Assembly (NCBI GenBank): GCA_963728165.1
Contig: CAVSIY010000007.1
Location: 558,001-622,000, forward strand
Origin: Hyphomicrobium_A sp963728165
GTDB lineage: Bacteria > Pseudomonadota > Alphaproteobacteria > Rhizobiales > Hyphomicrobiaceae
Direction of reading: 5' to 3'
DNA length: 64,000 nucleotides
The notes beneath the pieces were generated by a model. The model worked only from the letters and a program-made list of their open reading frames with translations. It made no database searches and had not been told where the DNA came from. Within the stretch, counting starts at the first letter, position 1. Each line of letters begins with the position of its first letter. A program made the position numbers and the translations under genes. Shown piece by piece: positions 17,480 to 26,495 of this stretch.

Positions 17480-18835
17480 ATGTCGAACGTGTCGGTGAGG
17501 ACTGGCCCCGGTGTGCCGGAGGAGGCGATGCCTAGTTCCGAGCAGCCCGGAAAAGGCCCGCGCATCGGCTTCTTTGGCCTGTTCGGCAGCGGCAACTTCG
17601 GCAACGACGGCTCCCTCGAGGCCATGATCGGCCTCGTCCGCCGAAGCCGGCCCGACGCGCGGCTCGTGTGCTTCTGCAGTGGGCCTGAGCGGGTGCGGCG
17701 GACGTTCGGCATCGAGGCTATTGCGATCAGCCCCTCCTATTTGAGCGGCGCGAGCCGCTTCATCAAGCGCCTGCTCGTCCTGGTTGGGATCGGAGGAAAT
17801 CTGCTGCGGGCGCTCGCATTCACGCACAGGGTCGATGCGCTGATCATCCCCGGCACAGGCATCCTCGATGATTTCTGCAGCGGGCCGCTCGGGATTCCGC
17901 TTGAAGTCTTTACCTGGTGCCTTGCCGCTCGTTTGATGCGAACGCCCATTTGGTTCATCAGCATTGGTGCCGGGCCCATCCTTCATCCCTTGAGCCATCG
18001 GTTCATGGTGTGGGCTGCAGCATTGGCGCAATACCGATCCTACCGGGACACGAACTCCAAGGCGTTCTTGACCAAGGCTGGCGTCGACACGCAGGGCGAT
18101 ATGATCTTTCCCGATATCGCCTTTCAACTTCCGCGGCCTGATCCCATTCCTGTGCGCTTCTCAAGCGAGCAGCTCACCGTCGGCATCGGCGTCATGGAGT
18201 ATTGGGGTTGGAAGGATAGCTCCGACAGCAGCGCCGCCATTCACGGGACCTATCAGGACAGCCTGTCCCGCTTCTGCGTTTGGCTGCTCGAGAAAGGTCA
18301 CCGCATCCGCCTTCTGCCCGGCGATGATACGGATGATCGCGCCATCCGCTCGCTGCGATCGCTCTTGGAGGTGCGCCTCGGCGATCCGTCCTTGATGCGC
18401 AATGTCACCGCCGAGCCGGCGCACGATCTCGCCGACGTGATGACGCAAATGGCCGCCACCGATGTGGTCGTCGCCACGCGCTTCCACAACATCGTGTGCG
18501 CTCTCAAGATGGGCAAGCCGACGCTGTCTCTGTCGTATGCGGAGAAGAACGCCGCACTCTTGGAGGACGCCGGGTTCGGCGGCTATGCGCAGAACGTCGA
18601 GGACTTCGACATCGAGCAGCTCAAGGAGCAGTTGGAGCAGCTCATTGCCGATCGCGCCACGCTCGCCAACAGCATTGCCGCCTTCAGCGCCTTGACCAGA
18701 AAGCGCCTGCAGCAACAGGAGGAGCTGCTGCAGACCCGCTTGCGCGGACTTCCGCCGCGGTCCGTAGCTGCGCGCCTGCAAAGGCCGCAGTGGGCCGCCC
18801 TTACACCCCACACGGCGAGAAGGCGTAGCCCATAA
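17480..18835 (+). CDS. Polysaccharide pyruvyl transferase family protein (copy 1)
   Basis: A 451-residue protein of the CsaB/polysaccharide pyruvyl transferase family, which adds a pyruvyl ketal to sugars from phosphoenolpyruvate. N-terminal motif GLFGSGNFGNDGSLEAM (about residues 33-49), middle PGTGILDDF, and the C-terminal VVATRFHNIVCALKMGKPTL, with the conserved RxH segment. The last 40 residues are basic and low-complexity. ATG follows the aminotransferase stop without a gap. A paralogue lies at 24100. Some members are glycosyltransferase-like, so the pyruvylation role is by family. Confidence 0.83.
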   Translation: MSNVSVRTGPGVPEEAMPSSEQPGKGPRIGFFGLFGSGNFGNDGSLEAMIGLVRRSRPDARLVCFCSGPERVRRTFGIEAIAISPSYLSGASRFIKRLLVLVGIGGNLLRALAFTHRVDALIIPGTGILDDFCSGPLGIPLEVFTWCLAARLMRTPIWFISIGAGPILHPLSHRFMVWAAALAQYRSYRDTNSKAFLTKAGVDTQGDMIFPDIAFQLPRPDPIPVRFSSEQLTVGIGVMEYWGWKDSSDSSAAIHGTYQDSLSRFCVWLLEKGHRIRLLPGDDTDDRAIRSLRSLLEVRLGDPSLMRNVTAEPAHDLADVMTQMAATDVVVATRFHNIVCALKMGKPTLSLSYAEKNAALLEDAGFGGYAQNVEDFDIEQLKEQLEQLIADRATLANSIAAFSALTRKRLQQQEELLQTRLRGLPPRSVAARLQRPQWAALTPHTARRRSP

Positions 18836-18957
18836 GCATGCGCCTCTACCTCGAATGGTGCCGTTCTTGGCGCGGGCGCGGATGGGTATCTTCGGCATCG
18901 ATGCGGGGCTTCAGCGAGCTCCTAAGAATCGCACGAGAGGGAAAGAGCGGCTAGACA

Positions 18958-20247
18958 ATGACTGCGCATTCGACCCATTCAATCGCCGAGGCAACGCCTC
19001 ATCGCGGGGGCGGTCCCTGCCGCCTGTGCGGCAAGGAGCTCGAGCACGACTTCGTCGATCTCGGCATGTCGCCGCTGTGCGAGAGCTTCGTGCCCGCCGA
19101 TAAGCTCGACGGCCTGGAGCCCTTTTTCCCGCTGCACACCTACGTGTGCGACAGCTGCTTCCTGGTGCAGCTCAAAGAGTACGTCAGCCCCGACGACATC
19201 TTCCGCGAGTACGCCTACTTCTCCTCGTACTCGACCTCATGGGTCGAGCACGCGCGCACCTACTGCACGATGATCAAGGAGCGGCTCGGCCTCGGGGCGG
19301 ACAGCCTCGTGGTGGAGCTCGCCAGCAACGACGGCTACCTGCTGCAGCACTTCCTTCCGCTCGGCGTGCCCGTGCTCGGCATCGAGCCGGCGGAGAACGT
19401 CGCGCGCGAGGCGGTCGCCAAGGGCGTTCCCACGCGCACCGAGTTCTTCGGCGTGGCGCTCGCCGAGCAGCTGATTAGCGAGGGGCTAAAGGCCGACCTC
19501 ATCGCCGGCAACAACGTGCTTGCGCAGGTACCCGATCTCAACGATTTCGTCGCCGGCATCGCGCGTCTGCTGAAGCCAGAGGGCGTCGTCACGCTGGAGT
19601 TCCCCCATATCGGCAAGCTCATCGCCGAGAACCAGTTCGACACCATCTACCACGAGCACTTCTCCTATTTCTCCTTGAGCACGATCGAGCATCTCGCGGG
19701 CCGTCACGGCCTCAAGGTGATCGACGTGGAGGAGCTGCCTACGCACGGCGGCTCGCTCAGGGTCTACCTCGCGCTTCTGTCCTCGCGGCGTGAGCCAGGT
19801 CCCAACGTCGCCGCCCTCATCGCCCGCGAGCGCGCAACGGGCCTCCTCGACATCCCCACCTACCAGGCCTTCGGCGAGCAGGTGAAGAAGACGAAGCGGG
19901 AGCTCTTGTCCTTCCTCATCTCGGCCAAGAATGCGGGCAAGCGCATCGTCGGCTACGGTGCGCCGGGCAAGGGCAACACGCTGCTCAACTACTGCGGCAT
20001 CGGCCCCGACTTCCTCGACTTCACCGTCGACCGCAATCCCTACAAGCACGGCCGTTTCACGCCGGGCATGCACATTCCGATCTATCCGCTCGACGCGCTT
20101 GCAGCGGCCAAGCCCGATTACATCCTGATCCTGCCCTGGAACCTGAAGAGCGAGATCGTCGAGCAGATGCGCTTTGTCAGGGACTGGGGCGCGAAGTTCA
20201 TCGTTCCGATCCCAGAGGTCTCGGTCATCGACCCGAAGGAGCTTTAG
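18958..20247 (+). CDS. Sugar C-methyltransferase (SAM-dependent, TylC3-like)
   Basis: A 429-residue three-part enzyme: an N-terminal zinc-binding domain with Cys pairs CRLCGKE and YVCDSCFLVQ (Methyltransf_13), a SAM domain with LVVELASNDGYLL and GIEPAENVA (about residues 115-220), and a C-terminal Methyltransf_14 domain with VGYGAPGKGNTLLNYCG. Such enzymes C-methylate 4-keto-6-deoxy nucleotide sugars to make branched sugars. FDTIYHEHFSYFS carries the likely catalytic Tyr/His/Glu/His. Its stop is 2 bp before the cytidylyltransferase ATG, which supports a shared CDP-sugar pathway. Confidence 0.88.
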   Translation: MTAHSTHSIAEATPHRGGGPCRLCGKELEHDFVDLGMSPLCESFVPADKLDGLEPFFPLHTYVCDSCFLVQLKEYVSPDDIFREYAYFSSYSTSWVEHARTYCTMIKERLGLGADSLVVELASNDGYLLQHFLPLGVPVLGIEPAENVAREAVAKGVPTRTEFFGVALAEQLISEGLKADLIAGNNVLAQVPDLNDFVAGIARLLKPEGVVTLEFPHIGKLIAENQFDTIYHEHFSYFSLSTIEHLAGRHGLKVIDVEELPTHGGSLRVYLALLSSRREPGPNVAALIARERATGLLDIPTYQAFGEQVKKTKRELLSFLISAKNAGKRIVGYGAPGKGNTLLNYCGIGPDFLDFTVDRNPYKHGRFTPGMHIPIYPLDALAAAKPDYILILPWNLKSEIVEQMRFVRDWGAKFIVPIPEVSVIDPKEL

Positions 20248-20249
20248 TC

Positions 20250-21056
20250 ATGAAGGTGGTGCTGTTCTGCGGTGGTCTTGGCACGCGCATTCGCGAGTAC
20301 TCCGAGAACATCCCCAAGCCCATGGTGCCGGTCGGCAATCACCCGATCATGCTGCACGTGATGCAGTATTACAGCCAGTACGGCCACAAGGATTTCGTCT
20401 TGTGCCTCGGCTACAAGGCGAACATCATCAAGGAGTTCTTCCTCAACTATAAGCCGCAGACCTACATGGACTGCGTCGTCTCCGGCTTCGGCTCCAAGGT
20501 CGAGCTGTTGGGGCGGCCGGAGGAGGAGTGGCGCGTCACGCTGCTCGACACCGGCATCTGGCGCAACATCGGCCAGCGTTTGTGGGCCGTGCGCGATCAC
20601 GTCAAGGGCGAGGAGATGTTCCTCGCCAACTACAGCGACGGTCTGACCGACGTCAATCTCGACCACATGATCGAGACCTTCAAGAAGAGCGGCAAGCTCG
20701 CCTGCTTCCTCGCCGTGCGCCCGCCGCTGACCTATCACCTGGCCGACATCGCCGAGGACGGCTCGGTCGCCGCCTTCCGCTCGTCGGACCGCTCCGACAT
20801 CTGGATCAACGGCGGCTATTTCATCCTGCGGCCCGAGGTCTTCGACTATATGCGCGAGGGCGAGGAGCTGGTGCTCGATCCCTTCACCCGTCTCATCGCC
20901 GACGATCAGCTCTTGGCCTACCGGCACGAAAGCTTCTGGCGCTCGATGGATACGCTCAGGGACCGGCAGATCCTGGAGGACCTGGTCGAGCAGGGCGAGA
21001 TGCCGTGGCGCAAGTTGGATAGCCTCAGCATGAAGCGGGAGACGCTCGTCGTCTGA
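20250..21056 (+). CDS. rfbF: Glucose-1-phosphate cytidylyltransferase-like nucleotidyltransferase
   Basis: A 268-residue sugar-phosphate nucleotidyltransferase. Signature FCGGLGTRIREYSENIPKPM at residues 7-26, YSDGLTDVN for metal binding, and WINGGYFILRPEVFDYM. The G-G-x-G-T-R loop with SENIPKPM is typical of CTP:glucose-1-phosphate enzymes, giving CDP-glucose. It lies 2 bp after the C-methyltransferase and 3 bp before the PIG-L gene. Specificity for CTP is by motif and has not been tested. Confidence 0.87.
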   Translation: MKVVLFCGGLGTRIREYSENIPKPMVPVGNHPIMLHVMQYYSQYGHKDFVLCLGYKANIIKEFFLNYKPQTYMDCVVSGFGSKVELLGRPEEEWRVTLLDTGIWRNIGQRLWAVRDHVKGEEMFLANYSDGLTDVNLDHMIETFKKSGKLACFLAVRPPLTYHLADIAEDGSVAAFRSSDRSDIWINGGYFILRPEVFDYMREGEELVLDPFTRLIADDQLLAYRHESFWRSMDTLRDRQILEDLVEQGEMPWRKLDSLSMKRETLVV

Positions 21057-21059
21057 GCC

Positions 21060-21713
21060 ATGCGCAGCTTGAACCTCACATCCCCCGGCGCGCCGCTGCG
21101 CGTGCTGTGCCTCGGCGCCCACTCCGACGACATCGAGATCGGGTGCGGCGGCACGCTTCTCAACTGGATCGAGCGGGGGGTCGACCTCGAGGTCTGCTGG
21201 GTCGTGTTCAGCGCCGTGGGCCCGCGCGCCGACGAGGCGACCCAGTCGGCCCAGGCCTTCCTGCAAGGGGTGGCGAACAAGAAGATCGTGCTGTGCGAGT
21301 TTCGCGACGGCTACTTCCCCTATCAGGGCGTCGAGCTCAAGGACCGGTTCGAATCTTTGAAGTGCGAGTTCGAGCCGGATGTGGTGCTGACCCACCGCCG
21401 CGACGACGCCCATCAGGATCACCGCGAGGTCGCGCGCCTGACCTGGAACTCCTTCCGCGACCACGTCATCCTGGAATACGAGATCCCCAAGTGGGACGGA
21501 GATCTGGCGCGCCCCAATCTTTACCATCCCTTGGGTCAGGCCACGCTCGAGCGCAAGATCGCATTGCTGCACGAGCACTTTTCCACGCAGCGCGGCAAGG
21601 ACTGGTTCGATCCCGATACCTTCCGGGGGCTGGCGCGGCTGCGTGGCATGGAGGCTCGCGCGCCCGAGCGCGTGGCGGAAGCTTTCGTGTTGTCCAAGGC
21701 CATCCTCGCCTGA
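21060..21713 (+). CDS. PIG-L family deacetylase
   Basis: A 217-residue zinc-dependent N-acetylglucosaminyl deacetylase-like protein (LmbE/PIG-L). The metal motif is LGAHSDDIEIGCGGT (His, Asp, Asp) and the second site is THRRDDAHQDHREV. It may deacetylate a sugar or lipid-linked sugar before polymerisation. The ATG is 3 bp after the cytidylyltransferase stop, so it ends the three-gene sugar operon that began at 18958. Confidence 0.88.
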   Translation: MRSLNLTSPGAPLRVLCLGAHSDDIEIGCGGTLLNWIERGVDLEVCWVVFSAVGPRADEATQSAQAFLQGVANKKIVLCEFRDGYFPYQGVELKDRFESLKCEFEPDVVLTHRRDDAHQDHREVARLTWNSFRDHVILEYEIPKWDGDLARPNLYHPLGQATLERKIALLHEHFSTQRGKDWFDPDTFRGLARLRGMEARAPERVAEAFVLSKAILA

Positions 21714-21957
21714 CGCGTTAGGGTTTCCTGGTAACCGTTTCGGGCCGTGCCGCAGCCTCTTGCCTAACAACTAAGTATTAGTCCCGGCGCCTGGGTTTTT
21801 CCCCGCTACGCCCTTTTCCATCCTTTTCGCGCGGGGCTCGGGCGGGGACACTGGCGCAGGGATTAACGCTTGGGTCGTGCGCGCAGCGCGGCCACCATAC
21901 GTCAACGCGCAGCCGACGCCGCGTCGCGCCGACCGCGGTGCCAGAGGGTTCTAACGC

Positions 21958-22557
21958 ATGCTCTTTGCCGGTCAGCACGACGAGCTTCGAGTGCAGCACC
22001 TGCCGACAATGCCCATGCAGCCAGTCGGCGGGGCGCTCAAACGCGTCCTCGACTTCGTCGTGGCGCTCGCTGCGTTCCTGCTCCTGCTTCCGCTCCTGGC
22101 CATAGTCGCCCTGCTCGTGCTCGCAACCATGGGCCGGCCGATCCTATGCCGCCGCGTGCGCGTGGGTTTCGGCGGGCGCGCGATTGGTTGCTACCGCTTC
22201 CGCACCACAAAGACGCTTGCCGGCCAAGACCGCTTGACGCCGCTCGGCGAGCTATTGAGGCGGTCGGGAATCGACAAGCTGCCGCAATTGCTCAACGTGC
22301 TGAAGGGGGAAATGAGCTTCGTCGGACCGCGGCCGCTCGCCCCCGACGAGCTGCAGCGCTACGCAAGCGAGGACGGACCTTACTTGCAGACGCGGCCGGG
22401 CATGACTGGGACTTGGCAGCTTGCACCCGATGAGCCGAGCTGCGCCGAAATGGCTGCGCTCGACAGCGCCTACGTCCACAACTGGTCGATGCAGGGCGAC
22501 ATCGTCATCCTATTGAAGACGATCCCCGCCGTCGTCGGCGCCGAGGACAGGGCATGA
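21958..22557 (+). CDS. Polyprenyl-phosphate sugar-1-phosphate transferase (copy 1)
   Basis: A 199-residue bacterial sugar transferase (PF02397) that moves a sugar-1-phosphate to undecaprenyl phosphate and so starts repeat-unit assembly at the inner membrane. One membrane helix (residues 30-58), then CRRVRVGFGG, YRFRTTKT, LLRRSGIDKLPQLLNVLKGE and SFVGPRPLAPDEL, ending KTIPAVVGAEDRA. It is the short form without the N-terminal membrane domain. The second copy, at 32184, has the same ending pattern. CTACGCC lies 146 bp upstream. Confidence 0.88.
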   Translation: MLFAGQHDELRVQHLPTMPMQPVGGALKRVLDFVVALAAFLLLLPLLAIVALLVLATMGRPILCRRVRVGFGGRAIGCYRFRTTKTLAGQDRLTPLGELLRRSGIDKLPQLLNVLKGEMSFVGPRPLAPDELQRYASEDGPYLQTRPGMTGTWQLAPDEPSCAEMAALDSAYVHNWSMQGDIVILLKTIPAVVGAEDRA

Positions 22558-22633
22558 GCGTGTTTGATCCTCGGCCGCGAGCGCCGGCGCCCCGCCTGTG
22601 GGCTCCAGGGCGGCGCTAGGAAGGCGGCGGAGC

Positions 22634-24067
22634 ATGCAGTTCTCCATCATCGGCGCCTTGGTCTGCGTGGGGATCATGCTGTTGGCGAGCCGCTACACGC
22701 TGCCTTTGGTGGTGGCGCTGTTTGCATCGCTTGCCTTTGGTGCGACCGCCGTGGTGTCCCTCCCGGGGGGGTCGTCGCCAATAATTTCCGCCCTCTTCAC
22801 GCTTGCCTTGATTGCCGCCGTCGCCTCGCGACGAAATTTCGTGGCTGAGCTCGGAGCGGTCTTCCGGGAGCAGCCCATTGCGTGGCTGGTGGTGCTGCTC
22901 ATCGCGTACGGGGCCTTCGGAGCGGTCCTGCTCCCGCGAATGTTTGCCGGGCAAACGACGATCTTCATGTTGGACCGTGCCGACGGAAGGATGGCTCAGA
23001 TGCCGCTGGTGCCTGGCGGCGGCAACATCACCCAGACCCTGTACTTCGTCGGTAGTGCCCTCACGTTTTTCGCGTTCGCCATTCTTCTGCGCGAGGGGCG
23101 CGGGCTCACGGCTATTCGCCAGGGAATGATGGTTTGGGCCATCCTTCACGTCGGCATGGGTTTTCTCGACCTTGCCGGCAAGGTGAGCGGTGCCGGCGAT
23201 ATCCTGGCTCCCATCCGGACGGCGGCCTATGCCATGCTCACAAATGTGGAAGCCGCCGGGTTTTTCCGCATTGCCGGCGCCTACTCGGAGGCGTCTGTTT
23301 TCGGAGCAACGACCGCCGCTCTGCTCGCCTACATGCTGGTGTTCTGGCGGATCGCCGACGACAAGTGGGCCCTAGCGCTCTCGATGGCGCTCCTCGTTCT
23401 GCTCATTTTGTCGACGTCATCGACTGCGTATGTGACCGGTGGCGCCCTTGGGCTGTTGTTGATGATCTCCATCATGGGCCGCATTCTGCGCGATCGCTTG
23501 CGCAAACACGACGTCTTTCTGCTTGCATTGGTCCTGATCGGGTTTGTTGCCGCTGTCGGCATCCACCTCTACAACGAGAAGGCGCTAGAGCCGATGGAGC
23601 GGTTGCTGGATACGATGGTATTCAACAAGGCGTCCTCGGAATCCGCGCAGGAGCGCGCTTATTTCAACCAGCGAAGCCTCGAGAACCTGTCCGACACCGC
23701 CGGTTTAGGAATCGGCATCGGCAGCTCGCGCGCCTCGAGCTGGGTCATTGCTGTCATCTCGCAGCTCGGCGTTATCGGCTCGCTCCTGATCGCCGCTCTC
23801 GCTTTCGAGCTATTCCGATGGCGCGACCTGATTGGTCGAACCAATCTTGACCTAAACGAGAGAGCGACCGTGTGCGGTGTGCGCGCGTGCGCTCTCGCAA
23901 CGGTGATCAGCGCCTCCGTCAGTGCGGCCGGGCCTGACCTTGGGCCCATCTTCTACATTGCGTTGGCAACGATGCTTTTTGGGACGAAGCCCGTGGTGAA
24001 GTTTGCACGCGAGCGATGGGTCCCACAGGCTTCGGGCGCCCACGTGTGGCGCGAGCGCAGCTCGTAA
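22634..24067 (+). CDS. Wzy/O-antigen polymerase-like membrane protein
   Basis: A 477-residue polytopic membrane protein with about ten to eleven hydrophobic helices and one larger periplasmic loop near residues 300-360 (DTMVFNKASSESAQERAYFN). No strong family motif. Topology, length and position between a priming transferase and glycosyltransferases make it the best candidate for the Wzy-type polymerase. The ATG at 22634 follows GGCGGAGC. An in-frame earlier start at 22598 is possible. Confidence 0.65.
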   Translation: MQFSIIGALVCVGIMLLASRYTLPLVVALFASLAFGATAVVSLPGGSSPIISALFTLALIAAVASRRNFVAELGAVFREQPIAWLVVLLIAYGAFGAVLLPRMFAGQTTIFMLDRADGRMAQMPLVPGGGNITQTLYFVGSALTFFAFAILLREGRGLTAIRQGMMVWAILHVGMGFLDLAGKVSGAGDILAPIRTAAYAMLTNVEAAGFFRIAGAYSEASVFGATTAALLAYMLVFWRIADDKWALALSMALLVLLILSTSSTAYVTGGALGLLLMISIMGRILRDRLRKHDVFLLALVLIGFVAAVGIHLYNEKALEPMERLLDTMVFNKASSESAQERAYFNQRSLENLSDTAGLGIGIGSSRASSWVIAVISQLGVIGSLLIAALAFELFRWRDLIGRTNLDLNERATVCGVRACALATVISASVSAAGPDLGPIFYIALATMLFGTKPVVKFARERWVPQASGAHVWRERSS

Positions 24068-24099
24068 CGCGGTAGCGGGTCAGCGAAGGGGAGAGCGAG

Positions 24100-25452
24100 A
24101 TGTCGGCTGTGGATGCCGCGATTGCATGGCGCCAACTCGGCCGCTATTTGTGCGAGCGCGTCCTCGGCGCTCTACCGCGGCACGCCACCCGCCATCCCGA
24201 TGGTCTGCAAGGTTCAGTCAGCGTCGGCCCTTTGCGGCGGCTGAAGGGCCGGCAGGTTGAGAGAATTGGGCTCTTCGGGCTGTTCGGTATCGGCAACCTC
24301 GGAAACGACGGGTCGCTCGAGGCGATGCTGGATCTCCTGAGACGCCAACGCCCGGACGCAGAGCTTCTCTGCATCTGCGGCTGTCCCGAAGAGGTGGAGG
24401 CCAAGTTCAAGCTTGCGTCGATCCGCATCAACCGGCCGTTGGGCGGCGCGTTTCTGGGCCGGCTCAACCGGCTGCTCCTCGATCTTCCGCGCGAGCTCGT
24501 CTGCATCGTTGCCGCGGTGCGGACCTTGCGCGGCCTAGACGCAATGGTGGTGCCAGGCACCGGCATCTTGGACGATTTCGGCACCGGGCCGCGCGGCATG
24601 CCCTATTGGTTGTTCCGATGGTGCCTGCTGGCGCGCTTGCTCGGCGTCAGGATCGTGTTCGCGAGTATCGGCGCGGGCCCGATCCGGCATCGGCTAAGCC
24701 GCTGGCTCATGAAAACTGCTGCCGGCTTCGCCGACTACCGCTCCTATCGCGACGAGATTTCGCGCGACTTCATGGCCGGCATTGGCGCCGACGTGAGGTG
24801 CGATGCGGTCTACCCGGACATCGCCTTTGCACTCCCCGACCCTGCGTCTCTTGGCGCGCCGCGCCCGGACGGATCACCGCTCACGGTTGGCGTGGGCGTC
24901 ATGTCCTACAACGGCTGGCGCTCAGATAAGGCGCGCGACCTGGCGATCCACGCCGATTACCTGGGCAAGATGGAGCGGTTCGTCCCCTGGCTTCTCGACG
25001 CAGGCTATCGCGTGCGGCTACTCACTGGCGAAGAGTCTGACCTTCCTGTCGTCGAGGAGCTCCTTGCGAGGACAGCGGCTCAACGCGACGGGCGAGATTG
25101 GCCGGAGATCGTCGCCGATCCGTCGCACTCTTTGCACGAGCTCATGGCGCAGATTGCGGACACCGATCTCGTCGTCGCGACGCGGTTTCACAATGTCGTC
25201 TGCGCTCTGAAGCTGGGTCGGCCGACCCTTTCGATCGGCTATGCGAAGAAGAACGAGGTGCTGCTGCGCGAGATGGGCCTCGGCGACTTCTCTCAAGCCA
25301 TCGAGGAGCTCGACGTCGGTCGTCTGATCGAGCAGTTCCGTCAGCTCGCCGCCGGCCGTCATGGTTTTGGGCGCAAGATCTGCGAGACGAGTGCCGCATT
25401 CGCCGATCGCTTGCGGCATCAACAGGCGCTGCTGCTCAACGGGTATCTTTAG
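24100..25452 (+). CDS. Polysaccharide pyruvyl transferase family protein (copy 2)
   Basis: A 450-residue paralogue of the protein at 17480. Shared marks are GLFGIGNLGNDGSLEAML (about residues 60-77), PGTGILDDFGTGPRG, FASIGAGPIRHRLS, VGVGVMSYNGW and VVATRFHNVVCALKLGRPTL. It has an N-terminal extension of about 50 residues lacking in copy 1. ATG follows GGGGAGAGCGAG. Two copies in one cluster suggest two sites of pyruvylation, or one copy with another role. Confidence 0.83.
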   Translation: MSAVDAAIAWRQLGRYLCERVLGALPRHATRHPDGLQGSVSVGPLRRLKGRQVERIGLFGLFGIGNLGNDGSLEAMLDLLRRQRPDAELLCICGCPEEVEAKFKLASIRINRPLGGAFLGRLNRLLLDLPRELVCIVAAVRTLRGLDAMVVPGTGILDDFGTGPRGMPYWLFRWCLLARLLGVRIVFASIGAGPIRHRLSRWLMKTAAGFADYRSYRDEISRDFMAGIGADVRCDAVYPDIAFALPDPASLGAPRPDGSPLTVGVGVMSYNGWRSDKARDLAIHADYLGKMERFVPWLLDAGYRVRLLTGEESDLPVVEELLARTAAQRDGRDWPEIVADPSHSLHELMAQIADTDLVVATRFHNVVCALKLGRPTLSIGYAKKNEVLLREMGLGDFSQAIEELDVGRLIEQFRQLAAGRHGFGRKICETSAAFADRLRHQQALLLNGYL

Positions 25453-25500
25453 GCGCGGCCGACGCTCGTGTGGAAGCGGCGCGGATCACCGCGGAGGCCG

Positions 25501-26389
25501 TCAATCGCCGATTTCGAGGACGCGAGCGGGATGCAGGCGTCCGCGCAAGAGGTCGAGCAGGGCCAGTATGTTGCCCTTCAACCGACCTGGCCTGTCGATA
25601 TGCGGCTGTGGGCGGTGCAAGCGGCCGACATTGGCAAGCAGGTTCTTTGCCAGCGTCCTGTCCGGCGAACGACAGCGATAGAGTTCCCTTGCGGGCGAGG
25701 TAAATGGGATTGGCGACCTGGGAGTAGCCGCAGTCGCACGCCCGAAATGCGGCCATCGCTTTGCGCCTAGATGGATGCCCGTCAGCGCTTCCGCTTTCAC
25801 GATCTGACCGAAGGGAGCTATCTGCCGGCTGAAGTCGATGTCCTCTTGCCAGGAATAGAGGGGCAGGGCTTCATCGAAGGCGAGCCGGTGGTCGCGCACG
25901 TGGGAAAGCCGCACGACCATGTTGCAGCCGTAGGCCCCGTAATACGGGATCAGAGCCTTGCCCGGGAGGCGGCAATGCGCCGGGCGCCAGGCGCCGGCGA
26001 GCATACTCGGGCGCCAGGCCGGGCCCGTGGATGCCATCCTCGATGAGGGTGCCCGTTGCGACCGCGACGGCCGGGTCTCGAGCATCAGCGCTTCGACGTT
26101 GCGCAGGTAGTCGCGCGCCGGGAAGAAGTCATCATCAAAGAAGACGATCACGTCAGCGTCATCGCACATCGTGCAGAATCGCGTTGCGTTGCGCGGAGGC
26201 GCCCGGCCTGCCGTGCACGACCGTCAATGGAAGTGCCAGCTTCTGAACGAAGGATTGGTCGACATCCGCCAAGGAAGCGGGACAGATGATGACGCGATCC
26301 GGCGGCCTCGTCTGGTCTGCAAGAAGCTCCAGCATTTCATTGAGGATCTTCGCCCTCTTGCTGGTGGCTATGCCGACGACGATGCGCAT
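25501..26389 (-). pseudogene. Family 2 glycosyltransferase with about five frameshifts
   Basis: A family 2 (GT-A) glycosyltransferase in pieces. N-terminus MRIVVGIATSKRAKILNEML (ATG 26389); the DxD-type motif VIVFFDDDFFP is in the next frame after about 26165; PAVAVATGTLIEDGIHGPG needs a return to the first frame near 26075; PYYGAYGCNMVVR and YSWQEDIDFSRQIA need another shift near 25975; GYSQVANPIYLARKGTLSL lies in the first frame between about 25740 and 25660; the end TLAKNLLANVGRLHRPQPH is back in the second. The pieces alternate between two frames only. Either it is decayed or this stretch is badly sequenced. The flanking genes read cleanly. Confidence 0.75.
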
Positions 26390-26495
26390 GCGCCGCCCTG
26401 ATCGGGCGGGCGTCGGGGCGCAGTTGTCGTGTCCGTTAGCGCATTCCAACATGGCGTGTCCGCTGGTCTGGGCTGTGCCGCAAGGGCAAGCGAAA

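Noticed and set aside
16466..18127. A 553-codon minus-strand frame opposite the aminotransferase and pyruvyl transferase genes
   Set aside because: It spans two well-supported plus-strand genes, is rich in Arg/His/Glu as expected for antisense frames, and shows no domain.
20244..21770. A 508-codon minus-strand frame opposite the cytidylyltransferase and PIG-L genes
   Set aside because: Antisense shadow of two conserved enzymes; no recognisable motif.
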